A stretch of 64,000 nt of DNA. Source: Dugong dugon. Its lineage: Eukaryota; Chordata; Mammalia; Sirenia; Dugongidae. The notes under the pieces were generated by a model. It was given only the letters and a program-made list of their open reading frames with translations, did not search any database and was not told the origin of the DNA. The DNA lies in contig CM057465.1 in the NCBI GenBank assembly GCA_030035585.1, positions 32,692,001 through 32,756,000 on the forward strand, written 5' to 3'. Made by a program: the position numbers and the translations under genes. This document shows positions 10,300 to 21,119 of the stretch, piece by piece. Every line of letters starts with the position of its first letter. Position 1 is the stretch's first letter.

Positions 10300-11262
10300 T
10301 CAAGTATGGGTACGGGCAATATTTACCAACATTAAAGATGCATTTGGCCGACATTGCTACTTCTGGGAATCCATCCTACAGTTACACTTACACACACATC
10401 CCAGGATATATGTACAAGGATATCCATGGGGAACTGTTTGCTATAGTGAAAAACTGGAAACAACTCGAGGATTCCAAAAACAGAGAGATAGTCAAATGAA
10501 CTACAGTACGTTTATACAATGGAATACCATGCAGAAGTAAAAAACTAATGAAGAAGTTTTCTATGTATTAATATGCAAAGACCTCCAAAATACATTGTTC
10601 GGTAACGAAAACCAAGGTGCAAAATAGTGTATATATATATATATATGTATATATGCTATCTTTTATGGGGAAAAAAGAAGCAAAAATAAGAATATAAACA
10701 CATACACACACATGTGCTTGTAGACACATAAAGAAACACTAGAAAATAAGCAGAAGACTAATTTAAATGATTACTTATTAAGGCAGAAAGAAACAGTGGA
10801 TGGAGACAGGAGTGGCAACAAGATAACTCAGTCTAGGCTTCTTTAATTTCATTTTTATTTTGACCTCTGTCAATGTGTTATTCATATTGTCAGCTGTTGT
10901 CAAGTCTTCCCTTGACTCATGGCAACCCCGCACACAACAGAACGAAACTCTGCCAGATCCTGCATCATCCCCATGATCCGTTGCAGATCGAACCATTGTG
11001 ATCCATAGGGTTTTCAATGGCTAGTTTTTGGAAGTAGATCACCAGGCCTTTCTTCCTAATCCATCTTAATCTGGAAGCGCCACAGAAACCTGTTCAGCAT
11101 CATAGTAACATGCAAGCTTCCACTGATGGATGGGTGGTGGGTACACATGAGGTGCATTGGCCAGGAATTGAATCCACATCTCCCGCATGGAAAGGGAAAA
11201 TGCTGCCACTGAACTACCACCACCCTCTGTAAATGTATTAGCTATCAGAACACAAATTTGAA
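10300..11262 (+). mobile_element. Old L1 (L1M type) 3' end, split by a tRNA-Gly SINE
   Basis: TTCTGGGAATCCATCCTACA, ACTGGAAACAACTCGAGGAT, ACAATGGAATACCATGCAGA and AATGAAGAAGTTTTCTATGT are the end of L1 ORF2 and the 3' UTR. The 3' UTR continues to about 10880 and resumes after the SINE at about 11224 (AATGTATTAGCTATCAG). An AT microsatellite sits at 10624-10655. No open frame survives. Confidence 0.8.
10881..11223 (-). mobile_element. tRNA-Gly-headed SINE with RTE body and tail
   Basis: Antisense. The tRNA-Gly-like head lies at the right (TCCCGCATGGAAAGGGAAAA, ACTGAACTACCACCA), next to CACATGAGGTGCATTGGCC. The middle matches the RTE 5' region (AAACCTGTTCAGCATCATAG, TCTTCCTAATCCATCTTAAT), and the left end matches the RTE 3' end (CACACAACAGAACGAAACTC). 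TSD: CCTCTGTCAATGTGTTA at 10864-10880 and CCTCTGTAAATGTATTA at 11224-11240, 15 of 17 identical. The element is 343 bp, full length, and inserted in an old L1. Confidence 0.88.
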
Positions 11263-12297
11263 AAAGAAGAAAAATCAAGAGTTTAGCGATATCAGCCACC
11301 TAAAGATTAGCACCCCTCATTTGTATGAAATAAATCTCATTTCAAAAGACAGAAAACTTTGTTGAAAACAACAACCATGTGCTCCTTCCACCCAAGCAAA
11401 TGATTTCTGCCATGTGACTTTGAGGACCGCTACCTTCCAGTTAAGCAGGAGGGAACCAAGGGCACTTGTGGTGTTCTGGGGATTGGAGGCTATAGGTACT
11501 GATTTATATTCCCCTCTCATACTTCAATAGACCCCAACAACCTAACGGAGTGACCAGCAACTGAGAGGAGAAAGGACGCAGTGTGTTTTCCTTTTTCAGG
11601 CAGGATGAGGTTTCATTATCCCATGGTTTTATACTTGCAAGTTAGGATATCTGTTCTGCTTTTTATGTTAATTGGAATCGGCTGCTTTGGGCTCTGACAC
11701 AGGCATTTAGCACTAACAGTCAATTGCTCTTTCCGCAGCCATCTGGCAAAAGAGTTGAAACCAGCAATTTTCTGAGTCAGAATTAGACATCTAAAAAAGA
11801 ATGCGCACATAGGCAAACCCCTTAGAAGTGTAGAATGAAAGAAAGGAGCAGGTAACAGGATGCTATAAACCCCATTGTGGAATGATGTGATCTCAAAAAG
11901 GGGAACTCAAAATGGCACTTTTGTTTCTGGACAACACCACCACTATTTCCAGTCTGCAGTAAGAAGCACTCAGGATTAGGCAGTTTCTCTCTCCTTTACC
12001 CTCCACCCTGAAGGGCAGAAGTTACCCTTGCTTTGGCCCCCTCACTCTCCCTTCTAGATAGGTATACTCACTTAGATAGTCTCACCTTCAGTACACAAGC
12101 TTCTCCTTTAATTTCCGCGAGGATCTATGGAACACACTGTCTTCTGTAGCAGCATCCTCTTGTGAGTCTTCAAGCTCTCTCACTGTTCTTGCTCCACACC
12201 CTTCATGTGTTCCCATTCCTCCATCTGCCCTTTAAATGTTGGTGTTTTCTGGGCTTGCATCTTCAGCCCTTCTTACTTCATGTATTTACCCCCCTGC
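11263..12297. other. Unassigned sequence
   Basis: No repeat called with confidence. The last ~140 bases (TTCAGCCCTTCTTACTTCAT) are pyrimidine-rich and might be diverged L2. Confidence 0.5.
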
Positions 12298-12310
12298 TTG
12301 CAGGTTTGAG

Positions 12311-12489
12311 AGCGCTTGTAGCTCAAAGGTTAACATCTCAGGCTGCTAACCAAAAGATCAGCAGTTCAAATCTACCGGTCACTCTTTGGAAACCCTATGG
12401 GGCAGTTCTACCCTGTCCTATAGGGTTGCTATGAGTTGGAATCAACTTGATAGCAATGGGTTTGGTTTTGTTTTTTTTTTTCTTTTTGG
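12311..12489 (+). mobile_element. AfroSINE with exact 13-bp TSD
   Basis: Diverged head (AGCGCTTGTAGCTCAAAGG), B-box-like AGTTCAAATCT, AACCCTATGGGGCAGTTCTA, and a GGGTTTGGTTTTG plus T-rich tail. TTGCAGGTTTGAG flanks it exactly at 12298-12310 and 12490-12502, a fresh-looking insertion signature. Confidence 0.93.
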
Positions 12490-12502
12490 TTGCAGGTTTG
12501 AG

Positions 12503-13846
12503 GCATTCACAAGCCTAAAAGCCCCCAAGCAAATACTGCTGGTTTAGTTCTTAAGGGGGAACTCACATGATCCTTTACCACCCTTGGTTACTTTTTATAT
12601 GGACCCGTTTCAAGCATCATGGGGAAGCACCACACTTTCTTCATACGAAGGCAATAGTGAATCTACTTCTGGTTGTCATTATCTGCCTTCCAACCGAAGT
12701 CCTTACTGGCAAAAGGTTAGGGGTCCCCAAGACCTGGGCAGCATGTCCCACACCGTGATGTCAATGGTATGAAAACTAAACCTTAAATATTAGTAAGGCA
12801 TGAATAACGTCATCTCCAGATTGACAGCTATGACATCTCATTGGGCCACCCATTGGTCACACCCATTATGATCCATTTTGGCCCCATATATCCTCTGCCC
12901 ATGAAATGCAGATAAAATGCACAACTGCTCAACTACTCAGTGAGCTGTGTCTGGACATACCTGCCCCTGCATCTCCCCCAGAGCAAAAAGATAATGTCAA
13001 GTCCAAGCACAGTCTGTCTTTTGAGGCCCCTTGCTCACACTCCACTCTGGTCCTCATATCCACATAATCAGAAGGGAAGGCTGATACAGCAGAGACAAGA
13101 TACATGAACATTGTGTAACACAGGATTCAGGTAGTGTGGCCCTTCCACCCATGTGGACCCTGTCCTAAGTGTGTTGTGTTCTCCTTCCTCCTTGTTTCTC
13201 ATTCCGTGTTTTAAATTGATTCAACGAACTATGTGATTTGAGTGTCTTAGTCCATTCTGTAAGTCTTTCTGCTCCATGACCTCTGTGAAAACTTGCCTTA
13301 TTATGATACTCGGAGGCTACCATTGCATCCAAGTAATTTTCCACAAGTCAGCATTTTACTGGCTCATCTATCTTTTTCTATGAAATGTCTCACCATCTGT
13401 AATTCTACATACAATTCATTACAAGTTACTCTTATTTTTCCCTGTTTACAGATTTCTCTATAATAATTCTGTAATCTGGCAAGTAATTGTATTTTTCAAG
13501 CAGGTAAAATGATCCACTGCTTCCTGTTGAAGCCCACGCACTAAGTTTTATTAGGTAATATCCAGACTAATACCATTTGAAGTAATACAGTGAATAGGAT
13601 AATGGCCAAATTTGCACAAATTGCCTTCTTATCTTATGTCAGAGACTATACGCTCTCTGTCCCCTTACTTCCCTCACTCTACACTCTAGTAAGGTGTTTA
13701 GTACTTATCTGAAGAACCCAGACCAGTCTAAAGCATAGGACTGGCTCAGCACTGGGTTCTTGGTCCTAGTGCCCGTTACAATTCAGGTTAATAATGCTGA
13801 GGGGTAGGGTATGAGAAATGGCTTTAGGAAGACAGGCTAACATTGA
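12503..13846. other. Unassigned sequence
   Basis: Ordinary mixed-composition sequence with no recognised family, gene or motif. Confidence 0.5.
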
Positions 13847-13907
13847 CAGTTTGTCTCCAGCACCAGAGACAGACTGGCTAACAGTCTCTGGTGCTGGAGA
13901 CAGACTG
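13847..13907. repeat. Perfect-arm inverted repeat (hairpin)
   Basis: The left arm, TGTCTCCAGCACCAGAGAC at 13852-13870, is the exact reverse complement of 13884-13902, with a 13-base loop. Four more outer pairs extend it after one G-T position, giving 24-base arms at 13847-13907. The repeat does not belong to the AfroSINE that starts at 13930. Confidence 0.9.
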
Positions 13908-13929
13908 CCAAGGTATGTTTCTCTGTTTC

Positions 13930-14138
13930 TGTTGTTGATGTTAGGTGCCATCGAGTCAATTCCAATTCATAGCAACCCCATGTGACAGAGTAGAACTGCC
14001 CCATAGGGTTTTCTTGGCTATAATCTTTACAGAAGCAGATTGCCAAGTCTTTCTCCCTCAGAGCTACTGCGTAGGTTCAAACCGCCAACCTTTCAGTTAG
14101 CAGCTGAAGTCTTAACCATTGAGCCATCAGCACTCTAT
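13930..14138 (-). mobile_element. AfroSINE, full length, GTTAGGTGCC-tail subtype
   Basis: Antisense: GTTGTTGATGTTAGGTGCCA (tail), GAACTGCCCCATAGGG, ATAATCTTTACAGAAGCAGA and CAACCTTTCAGTTAGCAGC, then a degraded head. It combines the AAAGATTACAGCC body with the AACAACAA tail, a third tail/body combination that also occurs at 41518, 45659 and 59324. Confidence 0.88.
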
Positions 14139-14634
14139 AGACCTTGCTTTTAAACCTGCCATGCTGACCATCTTCTTCTCACTGGCACATTCTTTCTCCA
14201 AACCAAGCATGATGTAAGCTTCTTCAGAGACCATCACACCAAGTTTACAGACTTGGGTCAGCTTGATTGAATTTGGAGTGTTCACGGTGCCATGGGTCAT
14301 TATAAGTCTGTGCAGGTCATCTTACAAGATCTCATTTCTTTGGCATTTTGATCCTTCCTATTTTCATTCTCAAAGAGTAACCATAATTTTGGAGGTTGCA
14401 GAATGATAGCCTACACTATGCCAACATTAAACAACCAATAAATTCCACATTAAAAAAAAAAAAAAATCAAGATTTCTAGCCCATTTTGAAAAATGAAAGC
14501 AGGCAGCTCTAGATCTGCAATCTTCCATGGCCAAAATAGGCTGACCTCTTTAAACAAGCCATGTGCTCAGCACATCCTCAGAGTCCCCACCCACCACAGT
14601 CAATTCACTCGTTTGCATTTCCTGCATGGCCCTC
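14139..14634. other. Unassigned sequence with AATAAA plus A15
   Basis: AATAAA at 14437-14442 is followed 9 bases later by 15 A residues (14452-14466). This is the geometry of a retroposed mRNA 3' end, but I see no coding sequence upstream and no clear TSD. The A tract could equally belong to an unrecognised repeat. Confidence 0.4.
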
Positions 14635-15053
14635 TGTTATAGACTGAATTGGGTTCCCCAAAAACATGTGTTGTAAATCCTTCTGTATCTATGGTTATAA
14701 TCTCATTTGGGAATAAGACTTGCTTTGTAATGTTAATGAGGCAGAATTAATGTAGAGTGTGTGTTAAGTCAATCTCTTTTAAGATACAAAACAGCAGATT
14801 AAGCAAGCAGAAAGAAAGCACAGTTGGGGGAAGATAGACGCCACGTCACATGAGATCTCCAAGGAACCAAGAAACAAGGTAAAAAGAGACAAGGACACTC
14901 CCCCAGAGCCAACAGAAAAAGAAAGCCTTCCTCTAGAGCCAGCACCCTGAATTTGGATCTGTAGTCTCCTACACTGTGAGGAAATAAATTTCTGTTTGTT
15001 AAAGCCACCCACTTGTGTTATTTCTTTTATAACAGCTCTAGGTAACTAACACA
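14635..15053 (+). mobile_element. MLT1-like (MaLR) solo LTR
   Basis: Sense orientation. It opens TGTTATAGACTGAATTGGGT, has TAATCTCATTTGGGAATAAG, carries the polyadenylation region TGTGAGGAAATAAATTTCTG, and closes with AACAGCTCTAGGTAACTAAC. The 5-bp flanks are CCCTC (14630-14634) and CCTTC (15054-15058), a TSD with one mismatch. No internal retroviral sequence. Confidence 0.82.
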
Positions 15054-15999
15054 CCTTCCTAGGCTGTACTGCTGGTTTTAGTCTTCCTGGCTGTTGCCCC
15101 ATTTTTTACCCAAAGTGCTATCTACCTATTATCCATTCTCTTCATCTAATTTGCAGACTTCATGTGGCTCAGTTCTCTTGCCCATATTCCTGCTGTCTAA
15201 GCATCATCTCTGATCTCCAGTCTGCCTCATCGAGTCATCCTCCACCCAATGTTCGCATGCATGCAAACCTCCTTACTACCACTCTCTGCCTGGGGTCTCA
15301 GGCCCTTGTCTGACCTTGGCCAGTCCTCTAGTCACTCTGCTCTTAAGCCAATAATATGAACTGACGTCAAGAACTGCTGCATGCCACAGGGGGATCCTCT
15401 TTTGGTGGTCTGATGTTTACTTTCAGCATATCAACATATGGGTCATCACACTGACATAGCAAACATCAGTCGGAACCCCAAAATCTTCTTTAAAAATTTG
15501 TTAAGTGCTTCAGTAACCAAATGCTAAATCCCTCAAGCCTGTGGCCTACATGTTCAGTTGGTATCAAACCTCTCCTGAGATTAAATGAAGCCCTAAAAAG
15601 ATAATGAGATGAAATGGCTTGACCTTCAGGTGTGAGATCTCTCCTTCCCTTCCTTGTCTGTAGCTGGTTCAGGTTATTTTTACCATTTTTCAAAGCAGCA
15701 ACGTTTATTTCCTCTGCTTCAGTGAGCTGTGCAGATGCAAGGTCTAGAAGGAATATTTAGTGGTCGCCATGGTTACCATTAGTCATATGAAGTTATAGCG
15801 AGTATGCTGATTCCTCTCTTCACAGCTGTAAAAAGAAAGTGTGCTCAGAAAAGCAGTCCTGCTGGGGCTCTAAAGACTTCAATTCTGTAATGCGCCCAAC
15901 TCCTCTGGTAATTTATCTTGATCTGCAAATTTAATTTGCACTTTAAAGATTTTAGGCAGAGGAGGTTTCATAGAACTTGAAGGCTGGAAGGGAACTAAG
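15054..15999. other. Unassigned, high-complexity sequence
   Basis: No repeat recognised. It contains an RFX X-box-like motif (GTCGCCATGGTTAC at 15763-15776) and a 17-base palindrome with an octamer-like half site (TGCAAATTTAATTTGCA at 15924-15940). These make 15700-15960 the best candidate here for unique regulatory sequence, on weak evidence. Confidence 0.4.
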
Positions 16000-16165
16000 A
16001 GATGATACAGCCTCAGCCTCTCATCTTTCAAGCGAGGAAACTGAGGTCCAGAAAGGAGAAGGGACTTTGACCTACACAGTAAGTCAATTACTCATTAAAG
16101 GAGGCATAATTAGAGAGTGGCAAGGCCAGAGCTCCTTCTGTCTTCACTATATCTCCCTTCCTAAA
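16000..16165 (-). mobile_element. MIR/L2-type fragment, antisense
   Basis: AAGCGAGGAAACTGAGGTCC, AGAAAGGAGAAGGGACTTTG and GCAAGGCCAGAGCTCCTTCT follow the antisense MIR core order. Ends are approximate. Confidence 0.6.
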
Positions 16166-16564
16166 CAGTCACAAAGGCTAAGTGATGTAAAGCTCTAGGA
16201 TGGACTTGGACTATCCAAGCTCAGGGCCAGGCAGGGAAATCTGATTCCAGAGGGGCTGGGCTTGAGCCAATAACCACAAATGGTCTTCAAGACCATAGTA
16301 GGCTTGGAACATCAACCAAGCTTTATGATTGGTTAAATCCAGATGGTACAAATAGTCGCTATTTCAAAATGAGGCTGTTTGAGGATTCTGATCAGTTTTC
16401 TGAGAGGTGGGTGGCCCACAAGCGCTATACCTTATTTGGGGTCTTAGCCTCTTGATATCTTGCATTTTCTCCATTCTTCTGGCTCAGAGTTCAATAGATG
16501 CTCACTCTCATTAAGCCCAGGCTTATGTCTCTTATTCTATTGCTTTGCATTTCATTGTATGTAA
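16166..16564. other. Unassigned sequence
   Basis: No family or gene recognised. Confidence 0.5.
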
Positions 16565-16573
16565 AAAATAAAA

Positions 16574-16727
16574 AACCCATTGCCGTCCAGTTGATCCCAA
16601 CTCATAGCAACCCTATAGGGCAGAGTAGAACTGCCCCATAGGGTTTCCAAGGAGCTCCTGGTGGATTTGAACTGCTGACCCTTTGGTTAGCAGCCAAGCT
16701 CTTAACCACTGCACCACCAGGGCTCCC
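16574..16727 (-). mobile_element. AfroSINE, short form
   Basis: Antisense: AACCCATTGCCGTCCAGTTG, TAGAACTGCCCCATAGGG, AGCTCCTGGTGGATTTGAAC, head complement CCACCAGGGCTCCC. AAAATAAAA flanks it (16565-16573 and 16728-16736), a plausible but low-complexity TSD. Confidence 0.9.
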
Positions 16728-16736
16728 AAAATAAAA

Positions 16737-17153
16737 CAGTATGTAGAAAATCTTAGAAAAGGTTCAGGAAATGCCTTGATGTCTTCACATTTTCTAATGC
16801 AAGGAAGGTTTTCTGTTTCATGGATTTACTATTTAACTAGTTTTTGCCTGAATAGCCTCAACATTAGATGATCTGTATAAACACATCCCCACAGATCTCA
16901 TTTCTAAAAAATACCCTTACCTCCCTAAAAGGAACTAGGGGTCCTTGGAGGAATAGTTGGCTCCAGGGGTGGGCAGGGAAATACATGACGGGTTTGGATT
17001 ATCTTACTGTACTAGAAAGTAAGAAAGTGCTCACAAAATATTGAGAGATATGACAAAAGAACTCAGAAGCCACCTTTAAGGGCTCCCACTGGCCAAATCT
17101 GGGACAATTTGAGTTTTGAAAATAATTAACGGACAATATTGGATTATAATTCA
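16737..17153. other. Unassigned sequence
   Basis: No family or gene recognised. Confidence 0.5.
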
Positions 17154-17164
17154 TTTAATGAAAA

Positions 17165-20100
17165 CTTTATTGTTGCTGTTGTTAGGTGCCATCGAGTCAG
17201 TTCCGACTCATAGAGAAGCCATGTACAACAGAACGAAGCACTGCCAAGTCCTGCAACATCCTCACTATCATTGTTATGACTGAGCCCATTGTTGCAGCCG
17301 TTGTGCCAATCTGTCTCGTTGAGGGTCTTCCTCTTTTACACTGACTGTCTACCAAGCATGATGTCCTTCTCCAAGACATCCTGATAACATGTCCAAAGTA
17401 CATGAGAGGAAGTCTCTCCATCCTTGCTTCCATCTGGCATTCCAACTGTATTTCTTCCAAGACAGATCTGTTTGTTCCTCTGGTAGTCTATGGTATATTC
17501 AATATTCTTCACCAACACTATCATTCAAAGGCATAAGTTCTTCTTTGGTCTTCCTTATTCATTGTCCAGCTTTCACTGGCATATGAGGCAATTGAAAATA
17601 CTATGACTTGGGTCAGCATACCTTGGTCCTCAGAATGACACTGTTGCTTTTTAACACTTTAAAGAGGTCTTTTGCAGCAGATTTGCCCAATGCAATACAT
17701 AGTTTGATTTCTTGACTGCTTCTTCAATGGGCATTGACTGTGGATCTAAGTAAAATGAAATCATTGACACTTCAATCTTTTCTCTGTTTATCATGATGTT
17801 GCTTATTGGTCCAGTTGTGAGGTTTTTTGTTTTGTTTATAGTGAGGTGCAACCCATACTGAAGGCTGTAGTCTTTGATCTTCATCAGTAAGTGCTTCCAG
17901 TCTTCTTCACATCATCTGCATATCACAGGTTGTTAATGAGTCTTCCTTCAGTCTTGACGCTGTGTTCTTCTTCAAATAGTCCAGCTTCTTGGATTATTTG
18001 TTCAGCATACAGATTTAAAAAGTATAGTGAAAGGATACAACCCTGGCGCACACCTTTCCTGATTTTAAACCAAGCAGTATCCCCTTGTTCTGTTCAAACA
18101 ACTGCCTCTTGGAATATGTACTAGTTCTGCATGAGCACAATTAAGTGTTTTGGAATTTCCATTCTTTACAATGTTAACCGTAATTTGTTATGATCCAGTC
18201 AAATGCCATTGATTAGTCAATAAAACACTGGTAAACATCTTTCTGATATTCTCTGCTTTCAGCCAAGATCCATTTGACGTCAGCAATGGTATCCCTTGTT
18301 TCACATACTCTTCTGAACCCAGCTTGAATTTCTGGCAGTTCCCTGTCAATGTACTGCTGCAACCACTTTTGAATGATCGTAAGCCAAATTTTACTTGTGA
18401 GTAATATTAATGATATTGTTTGATAATTTCCACATTCTGTTTGTTCACTTTTCTATGGAATAGGCATAAATATAGGTTTCTTCCAGTTGGTTAGCCAGAC
18501 AGTTATCCTCCAAATTTCTTGGCACATACAAGTGAGCATCTCCAGCACTGCATCCCTTTGTTGAAACATCTCAGTTGATATTCTGTCAATTCCTGGAGGC
18601 CTGTCTTTCACCAATGCCTTCAGTGCAGCTTGGACTTCTTCCTTCAGTACCATCAGTTCTTGATCATGTGCTACCTCCTGAAACAGTTGAATGTCAACTA
18701 TTCTTTTGGTACGGTGACTGTGTATTTTTTCCATCTTCTTTTGATGTTTCCTGCATCATTCAATACTTTTTCTGTAGAATCCTTTAATATTGCAGCTCAG
18801 GCCTTGAGTGTTTTCTTCAGTTCTTTCAGCTTGAGAAATGCTGAGCATTTTCTTCCCTTTTGGTTTTCTAACTCCAGGTCTTTGCACATGTCACTATAAT
18901 ACTTTACATTGTCTTTGCAAGCTGCCCTTTGAAATCTTCTGTTCAGCTCTTTTACTTCATAATTTCTTCTGTTCACTTTAGCTACCTTATGTTGAAGAGC
19001 AAGTTTCAGAGTCTCTTCTGATATCTATTTTGGTCTTTTCTTTCTTTCCTGTCTTTTTAAGGGCTTCTTGCTTTCTTCATGTATGATGTCCTTGATGGCA
19101 TTCCACAACTCGTCTTGTCTTCAGTCATTAGTGTTCAATGCATCAAATCTATTCCTGTAATGCTCTCTAAATTCAGGCAGGATATGCTCAAGATCGTATT
19201 TTAGCTCTTATGGACTTGCTCTAATTTTCTTCAGCTTTGACTTGAACTTGTGTATGAGCAATTGATGGTCTTTTCCGCAGCTGGCCCCTAGCCTTTTTCT
19301 GACTGATGAAATTGAGCTTCTCCATCATCTCTTTTCACAGATGTAGTCCATTTGATTCCTGTGTATTCCATCTGGTGAGGTCCATGTGTATAGGCACTGT
19401 TTATGTTGTTGAAATAAGGTATTCGCAATGAAGAATTGTTGGTCTTGCAAAATTCTATCATACGATCTCTGGTGTCATTTCTATCCCCAAAGTCATGTTT
19501 TCCAACTACTGATCCTTCTTCTTTGTTTCCAACTTTCACATCCCAAGCACCAGTAATTAACAATGCACCTTGAGTGCATATTCAATCAATTTCAGACTGC
19601 AGAAGTTGGCAAAAATATTCAGTTTCTTCATCTTTGGTCTTAGTGGTTGGTGCATAAATTTGAATGATGGTCATATTAACTGGTCTTCCTTGTAGGAGTA
19701 TGATACTATCTTATCACTGACAGTGTTGTAGTTAAGAATAGATCTTGAAATGTTCTTTTTGAAGAAGAATGTGACACTTCTCCTCTTCAGTTTGTCATCC
19801 CAGCATAATAGACCATATGACTGTCCAATTCAAATGAGTCTTCCTCCAATCCTGATGTCATGTTCTTCTTCAAATAGTCCAGCTTCTTAGACTGTTTGTT
19901 CAGCATACAGACTTAATATGTATAATAAAAGGATACAACCCTGATGTACACCTTTCCTGACTTTAAACCACGCAGTATCCCCTTGTTCTATTCAAACATA
20001 GTAGACCATATGATTGTCCGATTCAAAATGGCCAATGTCAGTCCGTTTTGAAATACTGGTGGCATAGCTTCCAGATTTACAGCAATATACAAGCCGCCAC

Positions 20101-20663
20101 AGTAGACAAACTGACGGGCTAGTGGTTGTTTAATGAAAATAAGAACCCATTCATTTTTAAAAAATCATAATGCCTAGGATATTGATCTTTACATGTTGCA
20201 TTTCATTTTTGACAACTTCCAATTTTCCTGTATTCTTACTTCGTACATTCCATGTTCTAATTATTCATGGATGCTTGCAGCTGTTTCTTCTCTTCTTGAA
20301 TCATACCATATCAACAAATGAAGGTCCCAAAAGTTTTATTCCATCCACATCATTAAGGTCTACTCTACTTTGAAGAGGCACCTCTTCCCCGGTCATATTT
20401 TGAGTGTCTTCCAACCTGCGGGGCTCATCTTCCGGCACTATAACAGACAATATTCCACTGCTATTCATAAGGTTATAAATGGCCATTTTTTTCAGAAGTC
20501 GGCCACCAAGACCTTCTTCCTAGTCTGTCTTAGTCTGGAAGCTCTACTGAAACCTATCCACCATGGGTGACCCTGCTGGTATTTGAAATACTGGTGGCAT
20601 AGCTTCCAGCATCACAGCAACACATAAGCTACCACGTATGACAAACTGACAGACATGTGGTGG
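17165..20663 (-). mobile_element. RTE/BovB LINE, essentially full length, decayed
   Basis: Antisense element with its 3' end at the left (TTGTTGCTGTTGTTAGGTGC) and its 5' end at the right. The polyprotein would read right to left: endonuclease (about 19280-20500, with fragments such as LITGAWDVKVGNK matching the GDWNAKVG-type motif), then reverse transcriptase (about 17600-18750, with ALVKDRPPGIDRISTEMFQQ in the fingers region and an IWRITVWLTNWKKPIFMPIP-like segment). Frameshifts and stops break every part, so it is inactive. TTTAATGAAAA at 17154-17164 and 20664-20674 is an exact 11-bp TSD. Without the 333-bp patch at 19833-20165 the element is close to 3.2 kb, the usual BovB length. BovB elements are known in Afrotheria. 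Confidence 0.92.
19833..20165. repeat. Self-derived patch inside the RTE
   Basis: Three pieces interrupt the endonuclease region: 19833-19998 repeats the reverse-transcriptase segment at about 17935-18100; 19999-20045 repeats the endonuclease segment at 19805-19850; 20046-20128 repeats the 5' end found at 20581-20663. The next 23 bases (20129-20151, TTTAATGAAAATAAGAACCC then ATT) are identical to the DNA flanking the element's 5' end at 20664-20686. After that, endonuclease sequence resumes. Confidence 0.85.
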
Positions 20664-20852
20664 TTTAATGAAAATAAGAACCCATTAATTCAAAGGAAGG
20701 AATAAAGAAATCCTTTTCTTATAGTAGAATGCCAGCTAATAAAAGTAGAAAAAATAATAAGTTAGACAATCACCTTTTTTGAAACCATCATAGTAATAAC
20801 TGATTTAGGCAAGATTCATTAATGGATGATAAAACTACTGGGTAAAGATTGA

Positions 20853-21049
20853 AGAGAACCCATTGCCATTGTGTCCATGCTGACTCATAGCAATCCTAGA
20901 GGACAGAGTGGAACCTCCCCATAAGGTTTCTAAGGCTATAATCTTTATGGAAGCAGACTGTCACATCTTTTTTCCTGCAGAGCAGCTGGTGTGTTCAAAT
21001 CGCTGACCTTTTGGTTAGCAGCCAAACACTTAACCACTAAATCACCAAA
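20853..21049 (-). mobile_element. AfroSINE, full length
   Basis: Antisense: GAACCCATTGCCATTGTG, CATAGCAATCCTAGAGGACA, ATAATCTTTATGGAAGCAGA, GACCTTTTGGTTAGCAGCC and a degraded head. No TSD recognised. Confidence 0.85.
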
Positions 21050-21119
21050 ATATTAAATATCTAAAATACCCACACAGATTACAAAGGGAAATAATAGTTT
21101 TATAGTGGAGATTCTGGCA

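Noticed and set aside
18453-18734. Open frame resembling a reverse-transcriptase gene (ALVKDRPPGIDRISTEMFQQ)
   Set aside because: It is a fragment of the antisense RTE/BovB LINE with stops and frameshifts on both sides, not a cellular or phage reverse transcriptase.
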